Assembly: GCA_002371155.1 (NCBI GenBank) | Contig: DFGC01000003.1 | Location: 1-39,708 of the forward strand | Direction of reading: 5' to 3' | DNA length: 39,708 bases | From: Alphaproteobacteria bacterium UBA3760 | GTDB taxonomy: Bacteria > Pseudomonadota > Alphaproteobacteria > Rs-D84 | Shown here: positions 24,176 through 31,933 of the stretch, piece by piece | How positions within the stretch are numbered: position 1 is the stretch's first letter | Layout: every line of letters begins with the position of its first letter | Position numbers and translations under genes: made by a program | Notes under the pieces: generated by a model | Seen by the model: only the letters and a program-made list of their open reading frames with translations | What the model was told of the DNA's origin: nothing | Database searches by the model: none

Positions 24176-27100
24176 GGAAATGTCGGATCCAAAGGAACTT
24201 CTGGTGTGTCCCCACCGCCCGCCGTTCCGGCAATGCAAGTGTCATATTCATAATCTGCAGGACGCTGTGATGGATTGGATATTGACAGTGTTCCGATACA
24301 ACTGGTGCAGACACCATTACTGTTGCGATACTGATTTGATGAACATGTTATTTTGCAAGTACTATTCCATACAGTAAATCCTGTATTACATTTAAAATTT
24401 GCCATTACACAACCATCTTTTCTGCCGTTGGGGCTGGGGGCAGTGCAACTTGTATCCCGGGTAGAATTTGTTGGCGAACAAAATTGTATTGATGTACCAC
24501 CAAAAGCTGGAATAACAACATTCTGGAAACCACTGTTGCAACGACAACCCGCGAGTACACAGCCCCTGGATGTACCATCAGGACTCGCCTCAGTGCATGT
24601 GTTATCACTGTATGAATAATCTGGGCATGTGGTTGATGTTGGCGCGACACAATGCCCATTACCATCGGGAACGGTTGTGTCCGAACACCGACAATGATAA
24701 CGAACACAGCCCGATGATATACTGGTTGTTGTGCATGCAGAATCATATACAGAATCCGTTGGGCAATACGATACACATGAATTACCACTGACCGCGTATC
24801 CATCGTTGCATTTGCATAATGAACTGACACAGCCCTCATCGGTGCCATCGTTGCTGCGTCCCGCCGTACATATTGCGGTTGGTCTGGAATTCGGATATGC
24901 CGCACACGATGCCGTACTTACATCAACACATTCACCACCACTGGTATAATATCCATATGAACATTTGCAGCCGGAACTGACACAGGCACCCGACAAATTA
25001 TCCCCAGCATACGCGGTGCATGCCGTATCAGCATAGGAATTTGCCGGACAAATATTGGTATTGCCACCCGTGCCGCCGGACGCAACACACGAACCATTAT
25101 CCGCATCAAAACCCGTTTGACACATACAACCAACACTGACACAACCGGTTGCGCCACCATCGGATTCGGCCGCGGTGCATGTTGTGTTGGCATCGGCATT
25201 TGCAGGACATGTATTATTTTCACCACCAGTCCCAGAACCCGAACCCGATGATGTCGAACAAAATGCGGCCTCGGTAGTGGCGCTGGCACCACTCGGAACA
25301 AGTCCCGCATCGCATGTTAAACACAATCCATATGCGTTGCGATATTCTGATGCACCACATGATTCTACGCATGAACCATTCCATGATGTGTATCCCGCGT
25401 TGCATGTGCATTGTGTATTTACGCAACCACCAATCGCACGATTTCCCGTTGATGCGTTCGCTGTGCTGCAAGTTGAACTGTATGTAGAATTTTCTGGGCA
25501 CAATAATGATTGATAGAATATTTCAGAAATGCCCTCGATACATCTGGACTGATTTTCCGCAGATGTCGAATCGCATGGAACACATTCTTGATTATTGGCG
25601 GTTGTGGTTGGTGTTTCACCCTGTAATACCCAATTTATTGCATTTTGTTCGCCGACCGAGCACATATTGGCAAACACCGCGTATGCGCATGTCAATGCAA
25701 CATTGCGGCACGCACCGGTCATGACACCTTTGATACTGGATACGGACGCAACCGATGACCAAGAATTTACCTGGGTGACCTGTTGATTATAACATGCGGC
25801 GACATCGGTCATGCAAGATGACGCATAATTAGAAATAATTTGTTGCTGTGATGATTTTATATTCACCATCGCGCGTTGAACATAATTTACAACAATATCA
25901 TTGTATGGGTTATATTTGTCGCCAGATGCGTTATATGTGTATTGTTGACATTTATCCAATACCGCGCGACACAATCCGCCGTCTTTGACGGTTGCGCCCG
26001 TTCCGATTTTGGTAAGCAAATATTTTATCACGCATGTGCCATCGTTATTACTGGCAGATTTACACGAATCTTCGTTCATGGTGACAGATGTCGCCGATGC
26101 CAATTTTTCGCCATTTATTGCCGCATTGTTGAAATTTTCCATAAAATCGGTGATGTTGGTGATGTCTGTGCCCAAAACGACAGACCCATTTTCGTCGATA
26201 TATTTTTTGGTTGGGTCCAAACATTTTGCATAATCAGAACCACACACCATATCATCGGTCATACACGATTCCAATGCACCAATACAGCCCTTGGCATCAT
26301 ATTGATTTTTATTTTGCAACACCGCCAAGCGCGCCTTTTGCAACATTAAACCCGCACTGCGAACATTGGATTGCAATGTTTGGTTCATTTTTTTCAATCC
26401 CTGTTCATACGCGATACAATCTTTATCAATCGCCAAATCATAATTTCCAGTGATTTGATTCGTTGTTGCGCCGACATCTGTACAATTATTCAGAATTGTT
26501 TTGCAACGGCGTTTTGCCGCGTTATACAATGCCGTTCCGCGCTTGCTGGAAATAGAATCGTTTTCGTTGTTCAAGAAATCCAAACTGAATATATCCGCAT
26601 TGTTTTCGTCGGTAAAATCCAAATCTATATCCAAACCAAAGAAATCGTCATTATCACCAACATTTGTTGTGTGCGTTGTTGGATCTTTGATTAAAGATTC
26701 TATTTTGGATAACATACTGCGCGTTTCAGATGTATCGCGGGTGCCGTCTAATTCGGCCTCGGCCTCGGTTTCAGACATAATTGCACGAATTTCATCCGCA
26801 GATAATCCAACATACCGAATTCGTTGCGCAACCGTATTTAATTCATCGTTCGCACGCGTCACCGCGTCTTGAACCGATGCATATTTTGATAAATTTGCCG
26901 AACAACTGCACCGCTTTTGATTTGCATCCACAACCGCGCAAAATTGGTCCATACATTCGTTGTATTGTTCTTGGCATGATTTATTCAACGATGCCGTTTG
27001 TTCCAATAAATCTTTGGCCGCAGACACATCCGCCGCAGACACGGGTTTTGTATTTGTTTTTGTGTTTATTTTTATCGTTGCCGCGCGATTTGCAACACTG

Positions 27101-27501
27101 CGGTCATCTGTATTCACGCCACGCGCGGGGATAATCCGCGACATATTTGTTTGGGTTATACGCGATTGTGGCGCAGATATATTATTACGAATTTTTTCCG
27201 CCATACGCGACACAACCGTCGATTGACGCGGTGCGATTGTCGCCGTGCGTGATACGGTTGCGTTTGTATTTGTGCGCGTTGCAATATTGCGTGATTGCGC
27301 ATCCGATGTGCGCCCCGTTTGCGTTGATTTTGTGCGCGATGCTGTATTTGTTGTGGCACGCGATGCGGTTGTTCGCACAGAATTTGTCACACGCGCAGAA
27401 TCCGTATTAGAATCATTTTTTTGCACAGTGCGCCCCGCCGCGCCCGCCATTTCCGGTGCGAACAAGAAAAGCGCAAAAAAGCACAAAAAAATATTTCTCA
27501 T
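24172..27501 (-). CDS. Large secreted cysteine-rich protein with tandem Cys repeats
   Basis: Unrecognised family; 1109 residues from the ATG at 27501. Order: signal peptide (ending AGA-A near residue 23); a 140-residue Arg/Thr/Asn/Ala-rich stretch; a five-Cys motif (C176, C183, C188, C198, C200, with CMD at 183 and RCSC at 197-200); a helical region with many spaced cysteines; then about seven tandem repeats of 45-50 residues at roughly 680-1060 (CP...TxxC...GCVxxxCxCxxGY/F...GxCV), resembling EGF-like modules; a short Pro-rich end. I chose 27501 because the upstream frame has no start that fits a signal peptide; TATAAT lies 13 nt before it. The first half is paralogous to the gene at 28403. 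A surface or secreted role is inferred from the signal peptide and likely disulfides. Confidence 0.8.
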   Translation of the reverse strand: MRNIFLCFFALFLFAPEMAGAAGRTVQKNDSNTDSARVTNSVRTTASRATTNTASRTKSTQTGRTSDAQSRNIATRTNTNATVSRTATIAPRQSTVVSRMAEKIRNNISAPQSRITQTNMSRIIPARGVNTDDRSVANRAATIKINTKTNTKPVSAADVSAAKDLLEQTASLNKSCQEQYNECMDQFCAVVDANQKRCSCSANLSKYASVQDAVTRANDELNTVAQRIRYVGLSADEIRAIMSETEAEAELDGTRDTSETRSMLSKIESLIKDPTTHTTNVGDNDDFFGLDIDLDFTDENNADIFSLDFLNNENDSISSKRGTALYNAAKRRCKTILNNCTDVGATTNQITGNYDLAIDKDCIAYEQGLKKMNQTLQSNVRSAGLMLQKARLAVLQNKNQYDAKGCIGALESCMTDDMVCGSDYAKCLDPTKKYIDENGSVVLGTDITNITDFMENFNNAAINGEKLASATSVTMNEDSCKSASNNDGTCVIKYLLTKIGTGATVKDGGLCRAVLDKCQQYTYNASGDKYNPYNDIVVNYVQRAMVNIKSSQQQIISNYASSCMTDVAACYNQQVTQVNSWSSVASVSSIKGVMTGACRNVALTCAYAVFANMCSVGEQNAINWVLQGETPTTTANNQECVPCDSTSAENQSRCIEGISEIFYQSLLCPENSTYSSTCSTANASTGNRAIGGCVNTQCTCNAGYTSWNGSCVESCGASEYRNAYGLCLTCDAGLVPSGASATTEAAFCSTSSGSGSGTGGENNTCPANADANTTCTAAESDGGATGCVSVGCMCQTGFDADNGSCVASGGTGGNTNICPANSYADTACTAYAGDNLSGACVSSGCKCSYGYYTSGGECVDVSTASCAAYPNSRPTAICTAGRSNDGTDEGCVSSLCKCNDGYAVSGNSCVSYCPTDSVYDSACTTTSISSGCVRYHCRCSDTTVPDGNGHCVAPTSTTCPDYSYSDNTCTEASPDGTSRGCVLAGCRCNSGFQNVVIPAFGGTSIQFCSPTNSTRDTSCTAPSPNGRKDGCVMANFKCNTGFTVWNSTCKITCSSNQYRNSNGVCTSCIGTLSISNPSQRPADYEYDTCIAGTAGGGDTPEVPLDPTFP

Positions 27502-27540
27502 GTTTTGTGATATAATTATACCACAAAATTGAATCACATA

Positions 27541-27576
27541 AAAGCCCAAAGTTCAGAACTCTGAACTTTGGGCTTT
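27541..27576. repeat. 36-bp near-perfect palindrome
   Basis: Two perfectly complementary 17-nt arms (AAAGCCCAAAGTTCAGA and its complement) flank a 2-nt centre. It lies between the rpmA terminator and the promoter of the large Cys-rich gene. On the minus strand it is followed by TTTTA, so it may be a second terminator; the near-absence of a loop would also fit a protein-binding operator. Confidence 0.8.
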
Positions 27577-27577
27577 G

Positions 27578-27606
27578 AAAAAAATGCGCCAATGGCGCAT
27601 TTTTTT
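27578..27606 (-). terminator. rpmA terminator
   Basis: TGCGCC (27585-27590), loop AAT, GGCGCA (27594-27599), with A7 and T7 flanks; immediately after the rpmA stop codon on the minus strand. Confidence 0.85.
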
Positions 27607-27865
27607 ATTTGTCTTCGGGGACAACCGATACCGTTTTGCGATCACGCAGGCCGCGTTTGAATTTCACAACACCCGCAATTTTTGCAAACAATGTGTGGTC
27701 TTTGCCCATACCGACATTTAACCCAGGATGAACCGCGGTTCCACGTTGGCGAATAATAATATTGCCCGGAATCACATGTGCACCACCAGATTTTTTAACG
27801 CCCAATCTGCGTCCCGCAGAATCGCGTCCATTTGACGTACTGCCGCCACCTTTCTTATGTGCCAT
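27605..27865 (-). CDS. rpmA: 50S ribosomal protein L27
   Basis: An 86-residue basic protein of the large subunit, near the peptidyl transferase centre. It has the family signature MAHKKGGGSTSNGRDSAGRRLG and GNIIIRQRGTAVHPG. The N-terminus begins directly with the mature AHKKG sequence, with no cleaved Firmicute-type extension. It follows rplU by 12 nt in the usual rplU-rpmA order, but obgE, which often comes next, is replaced by the large Cys-rich gene. Confidence 0.98.
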   Translation of the reverse strand: MAHKKGGGSTSNGRDSAGRRLGVKKSGGAHVIPGNIIIRQRGTAVHPGLNVGMGKDHTLFAKIAGVVKFKRGLRDRKTVSVVPEDK

Positions 27866-27877
27866 AGTTCAAACTCC

Positions 27878-28183
27878 TTAAGCCTTGATTTCTTTGATTT
27901 TCAATACAGTGATGTATTGACGATGTCCACGTGTGCGACGATAGTTTTGACGCCGTTTTTTCTTGAACACCAAAACCTTGTCATCGCGTTTTTGTTCAAC
28001 AACCGTTGCAACAACACGTGCACCATCAACATATGGATTGCCAACACGGTCGCCCAACATCAAGATTTTATCAAATTCAATTTCTTTGCCAGATTCGACA
28101 TCGATTTTTTCAACCTTGATTGTGTCGCCGTTTTGGACACGGTATTGTTTTCCACCGGTTTGAAAGATTGCGAAATTTGCCAT
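27878..28183 (-). CDS. rplU: 50S ribosomal protein L21
   Basis: A 101-residue large-subunit protein that binds 23S rRNA. It shows MANFAIFQTGGKQYRVQNGD at the N-terminus and KRRQNYRRTRGHRQ near the C-terminus, both diagnostic. AAAGGTT precedes the ATG. The leader is about 58 nt from a TTGACA-N16-TAAACT promoter flanked by two copies of a 22-bp repeat. Confidence 0.98.
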   Translation of the reverse strand: MANFAIFQTGGKQYRVQNGDTIKVEKIDVESGKEIEFDKILMLGDRVGNPYVDGARVVATVVEQKRDDKVLVFKKKRRQNYRRTRGHRQYITVLKIKEIKA

Positions 28184-28225
28184 TTTTTAACCTTTACATT
28201 ATTTACTTTTGTTTCGTTTCAACAG

Positions 28226-28300
28226 TTTTGTCGAAAAACTTATGCAAAGTTTAACATTTTTTACATCTATGTCAAGCATTTTGTCGAAAAATTTATGCAA
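28226..28300. repeat. Pair of 22-bp direct repeats around the rplU promoter
   Basis: 28226-28247 and 28279-28300 are identical at 21 of 22 positions (core TTTTGTCGAAAAA then TTATGCAA) and are 53 nt apart start to start. One copy begins right after the -10 box and covers the transcription start; the other sits just upstream of the -35 box. This is the arrangement of paired operator sites or of a duplicated promoter segment. Confidence 0.75.
28248..28275 (-). promoter_or_regulatory. rplU-rpmA promoter
   Basis: Minus-strand consensus TTGACA (28275-28270), 16-nt spacer, TAAACT (28253-28248). Confidence 0.65.
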
Positions 28301-28338
28301 TATTACCCGCCAAGGTTCAATAAAAAACAAAAAAAAAT

Positions 28339-28394
28339 ACCCCCTGGCATGGGAACCCAAAATTTTTTTATTTTTTGGGTCCCCTTTGCCGGGG
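28339..28394 (-). terminator. Long hairpin terminator of the Cys-rich gene at 28403
   Basis: Two arms of about 22 nt (from CCCCTGGCATGGGAACCC at 28341 to its near-complement ending at 28394) pair with few mismatches around an A/T loop, and on the minus strand a run of nine T follows. Much larger than the other terminators here. Confidence 0.75.
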
Positions 28395-28402
28395 TTTGAT
28401 TT

Positions 28403-30625
28403 TTACTTATTCGTGGTCACATAATCCGACTTTTTGAAATCACGCAAACAACCCTGGGATGCGTCATTTTCATCGTTTGTATTACCGCAACCCAACGCCT
28501 GCAACAGGCATGCTTCGCGGATTTCAGACGAACTGGTTGTTATATCACCATTTAAAATCTCGTCCAGGTTCGAATCTGAAACATAACCGTTCGTAGGTGC
28601 CGCGCTATACAATATTTCGTTTAATGTTACAACATTACGGCATGTATTTTCGTCGCGATTCACACTGAATGTGCAATTATTACTATCCGCAACATCTATG
28701 ACTTTACGGAATTGAACCTTGCCCGGACAAATCATTGGTTCATAGCAATGTGGAACATTTGCAACCTGGGCACAGTATGTTTTTATACGTGCCGTTGACC
28801 AATTTTCTTCGTCCACATTTTCGTTATAGCAATCCCAGATTTCAGATATGCATTCGTTGAAATTTGTGACTGCGACAATTGCGTCATTTTCAATTTTGGC
28901 CTCTTCTTCGTTATAGAATTCCATACGTTTTTGACGCAATGCCTGTTCTGCGGCAATTTTTTGATAGTTGATATTTTGCGCCGTATTTTTCAATGCCGTG
29001 CCGTATGTATCACATGCCGCGTTCGCATCCAGCAAATATTTCTGCATAATTGAACGACGCGCATCCGCAACCGGGCCACGCAATGTTGCATATGGGTCAC
29101 CCGATGATGACGAATAACCAAAGCATGTTGCCGATGTTGATGTTGTCGCGTTTGACGAACCGCGTTCGTTTAATACAACCTCGCCGGCACCATTACCAGA
29201 TGTCGTGACAGAAATCGCACTGTTATAATTATATGGGCACGATGTTGATGCGCCATTTGCACATTTACCGATTTTATTGCCCGCAGAATCTGTACCCGAC
29301 GGTGGGGTGCCACACGCCTCGTATATTCCGTTAAAGCACGAATCCAACACGCGACCACAAACATTGTTATGGGCATATTCGAACAATTCATATCCCCATT
29401 TGTTTGCCAATGTATCCAATGCAGCCTTGGACGTGTCAACATCTTGGGTGATACCGGACAACCCGTTTATCACACCACCGATTGTCGCATATTGGTTTAT
29501 CAAATTTGTTGTATTGTCATCCGTATATTGTTTTGCCAAATCCTTGGCATCTGCCCATGCCTTTAACGATGCCAATATATCAGATGACGAACCATCGACA
29601 TTTGATATGTCAAATCCGAAATCATTCCCCTTTTCCGAGCAATAATCTGGTTGTTTACAATCAGACGCGCTGAACATACCGTGCGCATTGCACCACGATT
29701 GCACTTCGGGCGTAGAATAATTAGAATCGTATTCGGCAACCAAATCTTTCCACGATACGCAATTCATAACCTTTTCAGCATCAGTCAATTTGAAGGCCTG
29801 GCTCACATCTTTGCCCTTGGTTGAAATCAACAACGCCAATTGACCAGATAAACTGATAAGTTCTTCGTTTGCCTTTTCCAACGCAGATTCCGCCGCCAAG
29901 AAATTTGTTGCACGACCCGCGCACGAGCAACGCCCCTTGGCATCACTGCGCGCGGTGCAAATTTCATCCATACATGTATAATACGATTCCAAACATGTGC
30001 TGTATGCGTCGGCAGAAATCAGCCCAGTTGAAGAATCAATGATATTTGAATAATTCCCGGTATATAATTTATTGGTTAAATACGAAACCGTGACACCACC
30101 GGTTGACGCGCGCATACCGGCACCAACAAGACTGACCCGCGATGGGGTTGTTGCCGTTCGTGCCACAACACGTTGGGCCGATGCACGCGCGGAAATTCCA
30201 CGCATTGTTGTATTATTGTTTGCCGTTGTGCGCGACGCAATTGACCGCGATGCCGCATTGTTGCGAACCGCAGTTTTTACATCGGTTGATTCACCATTTG
30301 AATTACGAATACTGACACTGCGTGTGGAAACATTACGCGATGGCGCAGTTGTGCGCGACGCCGTGTTTGCGGTTGTGCGTGATGCCATGTTCGTCGTGGC
30401 GCGCGTCGTGGTTGTGCGCGCAGCCGTCCGCGTATTTGCCACCGTCCGTCCAGGTGCCGTCCGTGGTGTGTTTGCACGCGCAGGATTGTTTTGTGCCGGC
30501 GCGATTGGGTCCGCCAAAACCGCCCGCATAGACAACAATGTCGAACAAATAAAGAACGCACCCGCCAACAGGAACACGGTCCCCATCGCATTTTTGTATG
30601 CATTTGTAATTTTTTGGTTTTTCAT
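28403..30625 (-). CDS. Large secreted cysteine-rich protein, paralog of the gene at 24172
   Basis: Unrecognised family; 740 residues. An N-terminal hydrophobic signal or anchor (15-38, ending VLADP) is followed by a 120-residue Arg/Thr/Ala/Asn-rich segment with repeats such as ASRTTAN, then a five-Cys motif (C211, C218, C223, C233, C235; CMD and RCSC included) whose spacing (7, 5, 10, 2) is identical to that in the gene at 24172. A helical AxxxANEEL segment follows, also shared. The rest is helical with widely spaced cysteine pairs (for example NFNECISEIWDCYN) and lacks the tandem EGF-like repeats of its paralog. AGGAG lies 8 nt before the ATG. An exported, disulfide-rich envelope or surface protein is the likeliest reading; function unknown. 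Confidence 0.8.
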   Translation of the reverse strand: MKNQKITNAYKNAMGTVFLLAGAFFICSTLLSMRAVLADPIAPAQNNPARANTPRTAPGRTVANTRTAARTTTTRATTNMASRTTANTASRTTAPSRNVSTRSVSIRNSNGESTDVKTAVRNNAASRSIASRTTANNNTTMRGISARASAQRVVARTATTPSRVSLVGAGMRASTGGVTVSYLTNKLYTGNYSNIIDSSTGLISADAYSTCLESYYTCMDEICTARSDAKGRCSCAGRATNFLAAESALEKANEELISLSGQLALLISTKGKDVSQAFKLTDAEKVMNCVSWKDLVAEYDSNYSTPEVQSWCNAHGMFSASDCKQPDYCSEKGNDFGFDISNVDGSSSDILASLKAWADAKDLAKQYTDDNTTNLINQYATIGGVINGLSGITQDVDTSKAALDTLANKWGYELFEYAHNNVCGRVLDSCFNGIYEACGTPPSGTDSAGNKIGKCANGASTSCPYNYNSAISVTTSGNGAGEVVLNERGSSNATTSTSATCFGYSSSSGDPYATLRGPVADARRSIMQKYLLDANAACDTYGTALKNTAQNINYQKIAAEQALRQKRMEFYNEEEAKIENDAIVAVTNFNECISEIWDCYNENVDEENWSTARIKTYCAQVANVPHCYEPMICPGKVQFRKVIDVADSNNCTFSVNRDENTCRNVVTLNEILYSAAPTNGYVSDSNLDEILNGDITTSSSEIREACLLQALGCGNTNDENDASQGCLRDFKKSDYVTTNK

Positions 30626-30687
30626 AGAGCTCTCCTAAAACGGCATATTTCAGCCATTTTTATACATTTAAACCTTCACTTGTTTTT

Positions 30688-30717
30688 ATTTTAGCATTTT
30701 TGATTTAGCCTTGTAAA
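30688..30717 (-). promoter_or_regulatory. Candidate promoter and leader of the Cys-rich gene at 28403
   Basis: Minus-strand TTTACA (30717-30712), 18-nt spacer, TAAAAT (30693-30688). The leader of about 55 nt contains an 8-bp stem (AAAATGGC pairing with GCCGTTTT, one G-U pair) directly before the AGGAG ribosome binding site, so it could influence translation. Confidence 0.45.
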
Positions 30718-30768
30718 GTGTAAAAAACAGCATGAAAAACCACCTAATAAATTATTCGACATAAAAAC

Positions 30769-30796
30769 TTGACAAATTATTTTTGTGTAGTATATT
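30769..30796 (+). promoter_or_regulatory. Promoter of the small secreted protein at 30826
   Basis: Consensus TTGACA (30769-30774), 16-nt spacer, TATATT (30791-30796); leader of about 23 nt with AAAGGA. Confidence 0.65.
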
Positions 30797-30825
30797 TTGT
30801 TTATAATTTAACCAAAGGATTAAAC

Positions 30826-31305
30826 ATGAAAACAAACACAAAACATTTTATACGCGCGGCCGCATTGGTTGCATCGATGGGATTTTTTACAATGTTACCA
30901 AATTGTGCAAAATCACAAACTAATAAAACACAACAATATAAAACCAACAATCAAACATCACGCGATAATTTCAATGAATTCAAAAACATCACAGATACTG
31001 TTATAGAAAATTTTAGAAACCAAAATAATCAAAAATTATCACATATAATTTCTGATAAATCGACCATAAAAAACCAAACCAAAAATGTCGAACGATTTTT
31101 AAAAGATTTGAAAAGCTCTTATTTTTTAACATATAATAAAATTGCTGAATTGGCCACAGAATACAAAATATCACCTGAATGTTTATCATCTGTATTTGAT
31201 AAAATACAAGATACATATTATGGGATTCTTTTCAGCGCAGATTCTGTAATCAACCCGAATCCAGTCCGTATGCGCGCCGAAGATTATAAAATGAAACACA
31301 AATAA
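30826..31305 (+). CDS. Small exported protein of unknown function, possible lipoprotein
   Basis: A 159-residue protein I do not recognise. A signal peptide spans about 1-27 (charged MKTNTKHFIR, then a hydrophobic core) and ends in MLPNCAKS; the cysteine is placed as in a lipobox, but Asn at -1 is not standard, so lipidation is uncertain. The mature part is hydrophilic, Asn/Lys-rich and predicted helical, with a second cysteine in ISPECLSS. AAAGGA (30814-30819) fixes the ATG at 30826. It has its own promoter and a terminator just after the stop, so it is a single-gene unit, more AT-rich than its neighbours. Confidence 0.75.
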   Translation: MKTNTKHFIRAAALVASMGFFTMLPNCAKSQTNKTQQYKTNNQTSRDNFNEFKNITDTVIENFRNQNNQKLSHIISDKSTIKNQTKNVERFLKDLKSSYFLTYNKIAELATEYKISPECLSSVFDKIQDTYYGILFSADSVINPNPVRMRAEDYKMKHK

Positions 31306-31331
31306 AAAAATGCCCAAACGGGCATTTTTTT
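31304..31331. terminator. Bidirectional terminator
   Basis: TGCCC (31311-31315), AAAC, GGGCA (31320-31324) with A7/T7 flanks; shared by the convergent genes at 30826 and 31330, overlapping the stop codons of both or nearly so. Confidence 0.88.
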
Positions 31332-31830
31332 ATTTCACAATTTCTGCGGCAGATTTACCGGTTTCGATTGCATCCGTTTTTACAGCCGTCGCCGCGTCTT
31401 TTAATTCTTTGCCCGCAGCGCGTGCATTGGCTTTGATTTCAGATTTTTTGTTTTTAAATGATTTTTTTGCATCCGCGGTCGCCGCCTTTTTTTCTGCGAT
31501 TGCAGATTTCACATCGGTGACTTGGTCATTTACCGCGTTTGCAGCCTCATCTTTATTTTCCAAAATCAATTCTTTGTTTTCTTTGATTGATTTTTTCACA
31601 TATTTGGAACATTTTTTCGATAAAGATTTTATATTTTCAGACAAACATTCCGTCAATGTTTTTTGACCCAACGCGACTTCTGGACAAACAGATGTAATTT
31701 CATCGGTGTTGCAGGCCTCACTCAAAGTTTGTGGTTCCGCAGATTTTTTGAACAAATCACCAAACCATCCCGCGTTTGCCGTCGATACACCCATTGTGCA
31801 TACCAATCCGAATAAAACGATTTTTTTCAT
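31330..31830 (-). CDS. Secreted Lys/Ala-rich helical protein, unknown function
   Basis: A 166-residue protein with a textbook signal peptide (MKKIVLFGLVCTMGVSTANA, cleavage before GWFG). The mature N-terminal half has four cysteines (in EACNTDE, SVCPEVA, TECLSEN and KKCSKYV), which could form two disulfides. The C-terminal half is a long Lys/Ala/Glu-rich amphipathic helix (VKSAIAEKKAATADAKKSFKN onward) resembling periplasmic coiled-coil or late-embryogenesis-like proteins. AAAGGAA lies before the ATG. No recognised family. Confidence 0.78.
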   Translation of the reverse strand: MKKIVLFGLVCTMGVSTANAGWFGDLFKKSAEPQTLSEACNTDEITSVCPEVALGQKTLTECLSENIKSLSKKCSKYVKKSIKENKELILENKDEAANAVNDQVTDVKSAIAEKKAATADAKKSFKNKKSEIKANARAAGKELKDAATAVKTDAIETGKSAAEIVK

Positions 31831-31871
31831 AATTTTTCCTTTTGGTTAGATTATTTTCCTATGCGATTATT

Positions 31872-31898
31872 ATTGTAAAATTTATCCATGGCGGTCAA
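31872..31898 (-). promoter_or_regulatory. Candidate promoter for the gene at 31330
   Basis: Minus-strand TTGACC (31898-31893), 15-nt spacer, TACAAT (31877-31872), in the 103-nt gap after the ABC transporter gene. Confidence 0.45.
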
Positions 31899-31933
31899 TG
31901 ATTTTTTACCCACGCTATCGCTTGGGGCGGAAT

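Noticed and set aside
27502..27549. Upstream extension of the large Cys-rich protein by 16 residues
   Set aside because: The extension would place sequence before the signal peptide and overlap the promoter's TATAAT.
30072..30638. 188-codon open frame on the plus strand, Val/Arg/Ala-rich
   Set aside because: Mirror of the Arg/Thr/Ala-rich repeat region of the Cys-rich gene at 28403; an artefact of biased codons.
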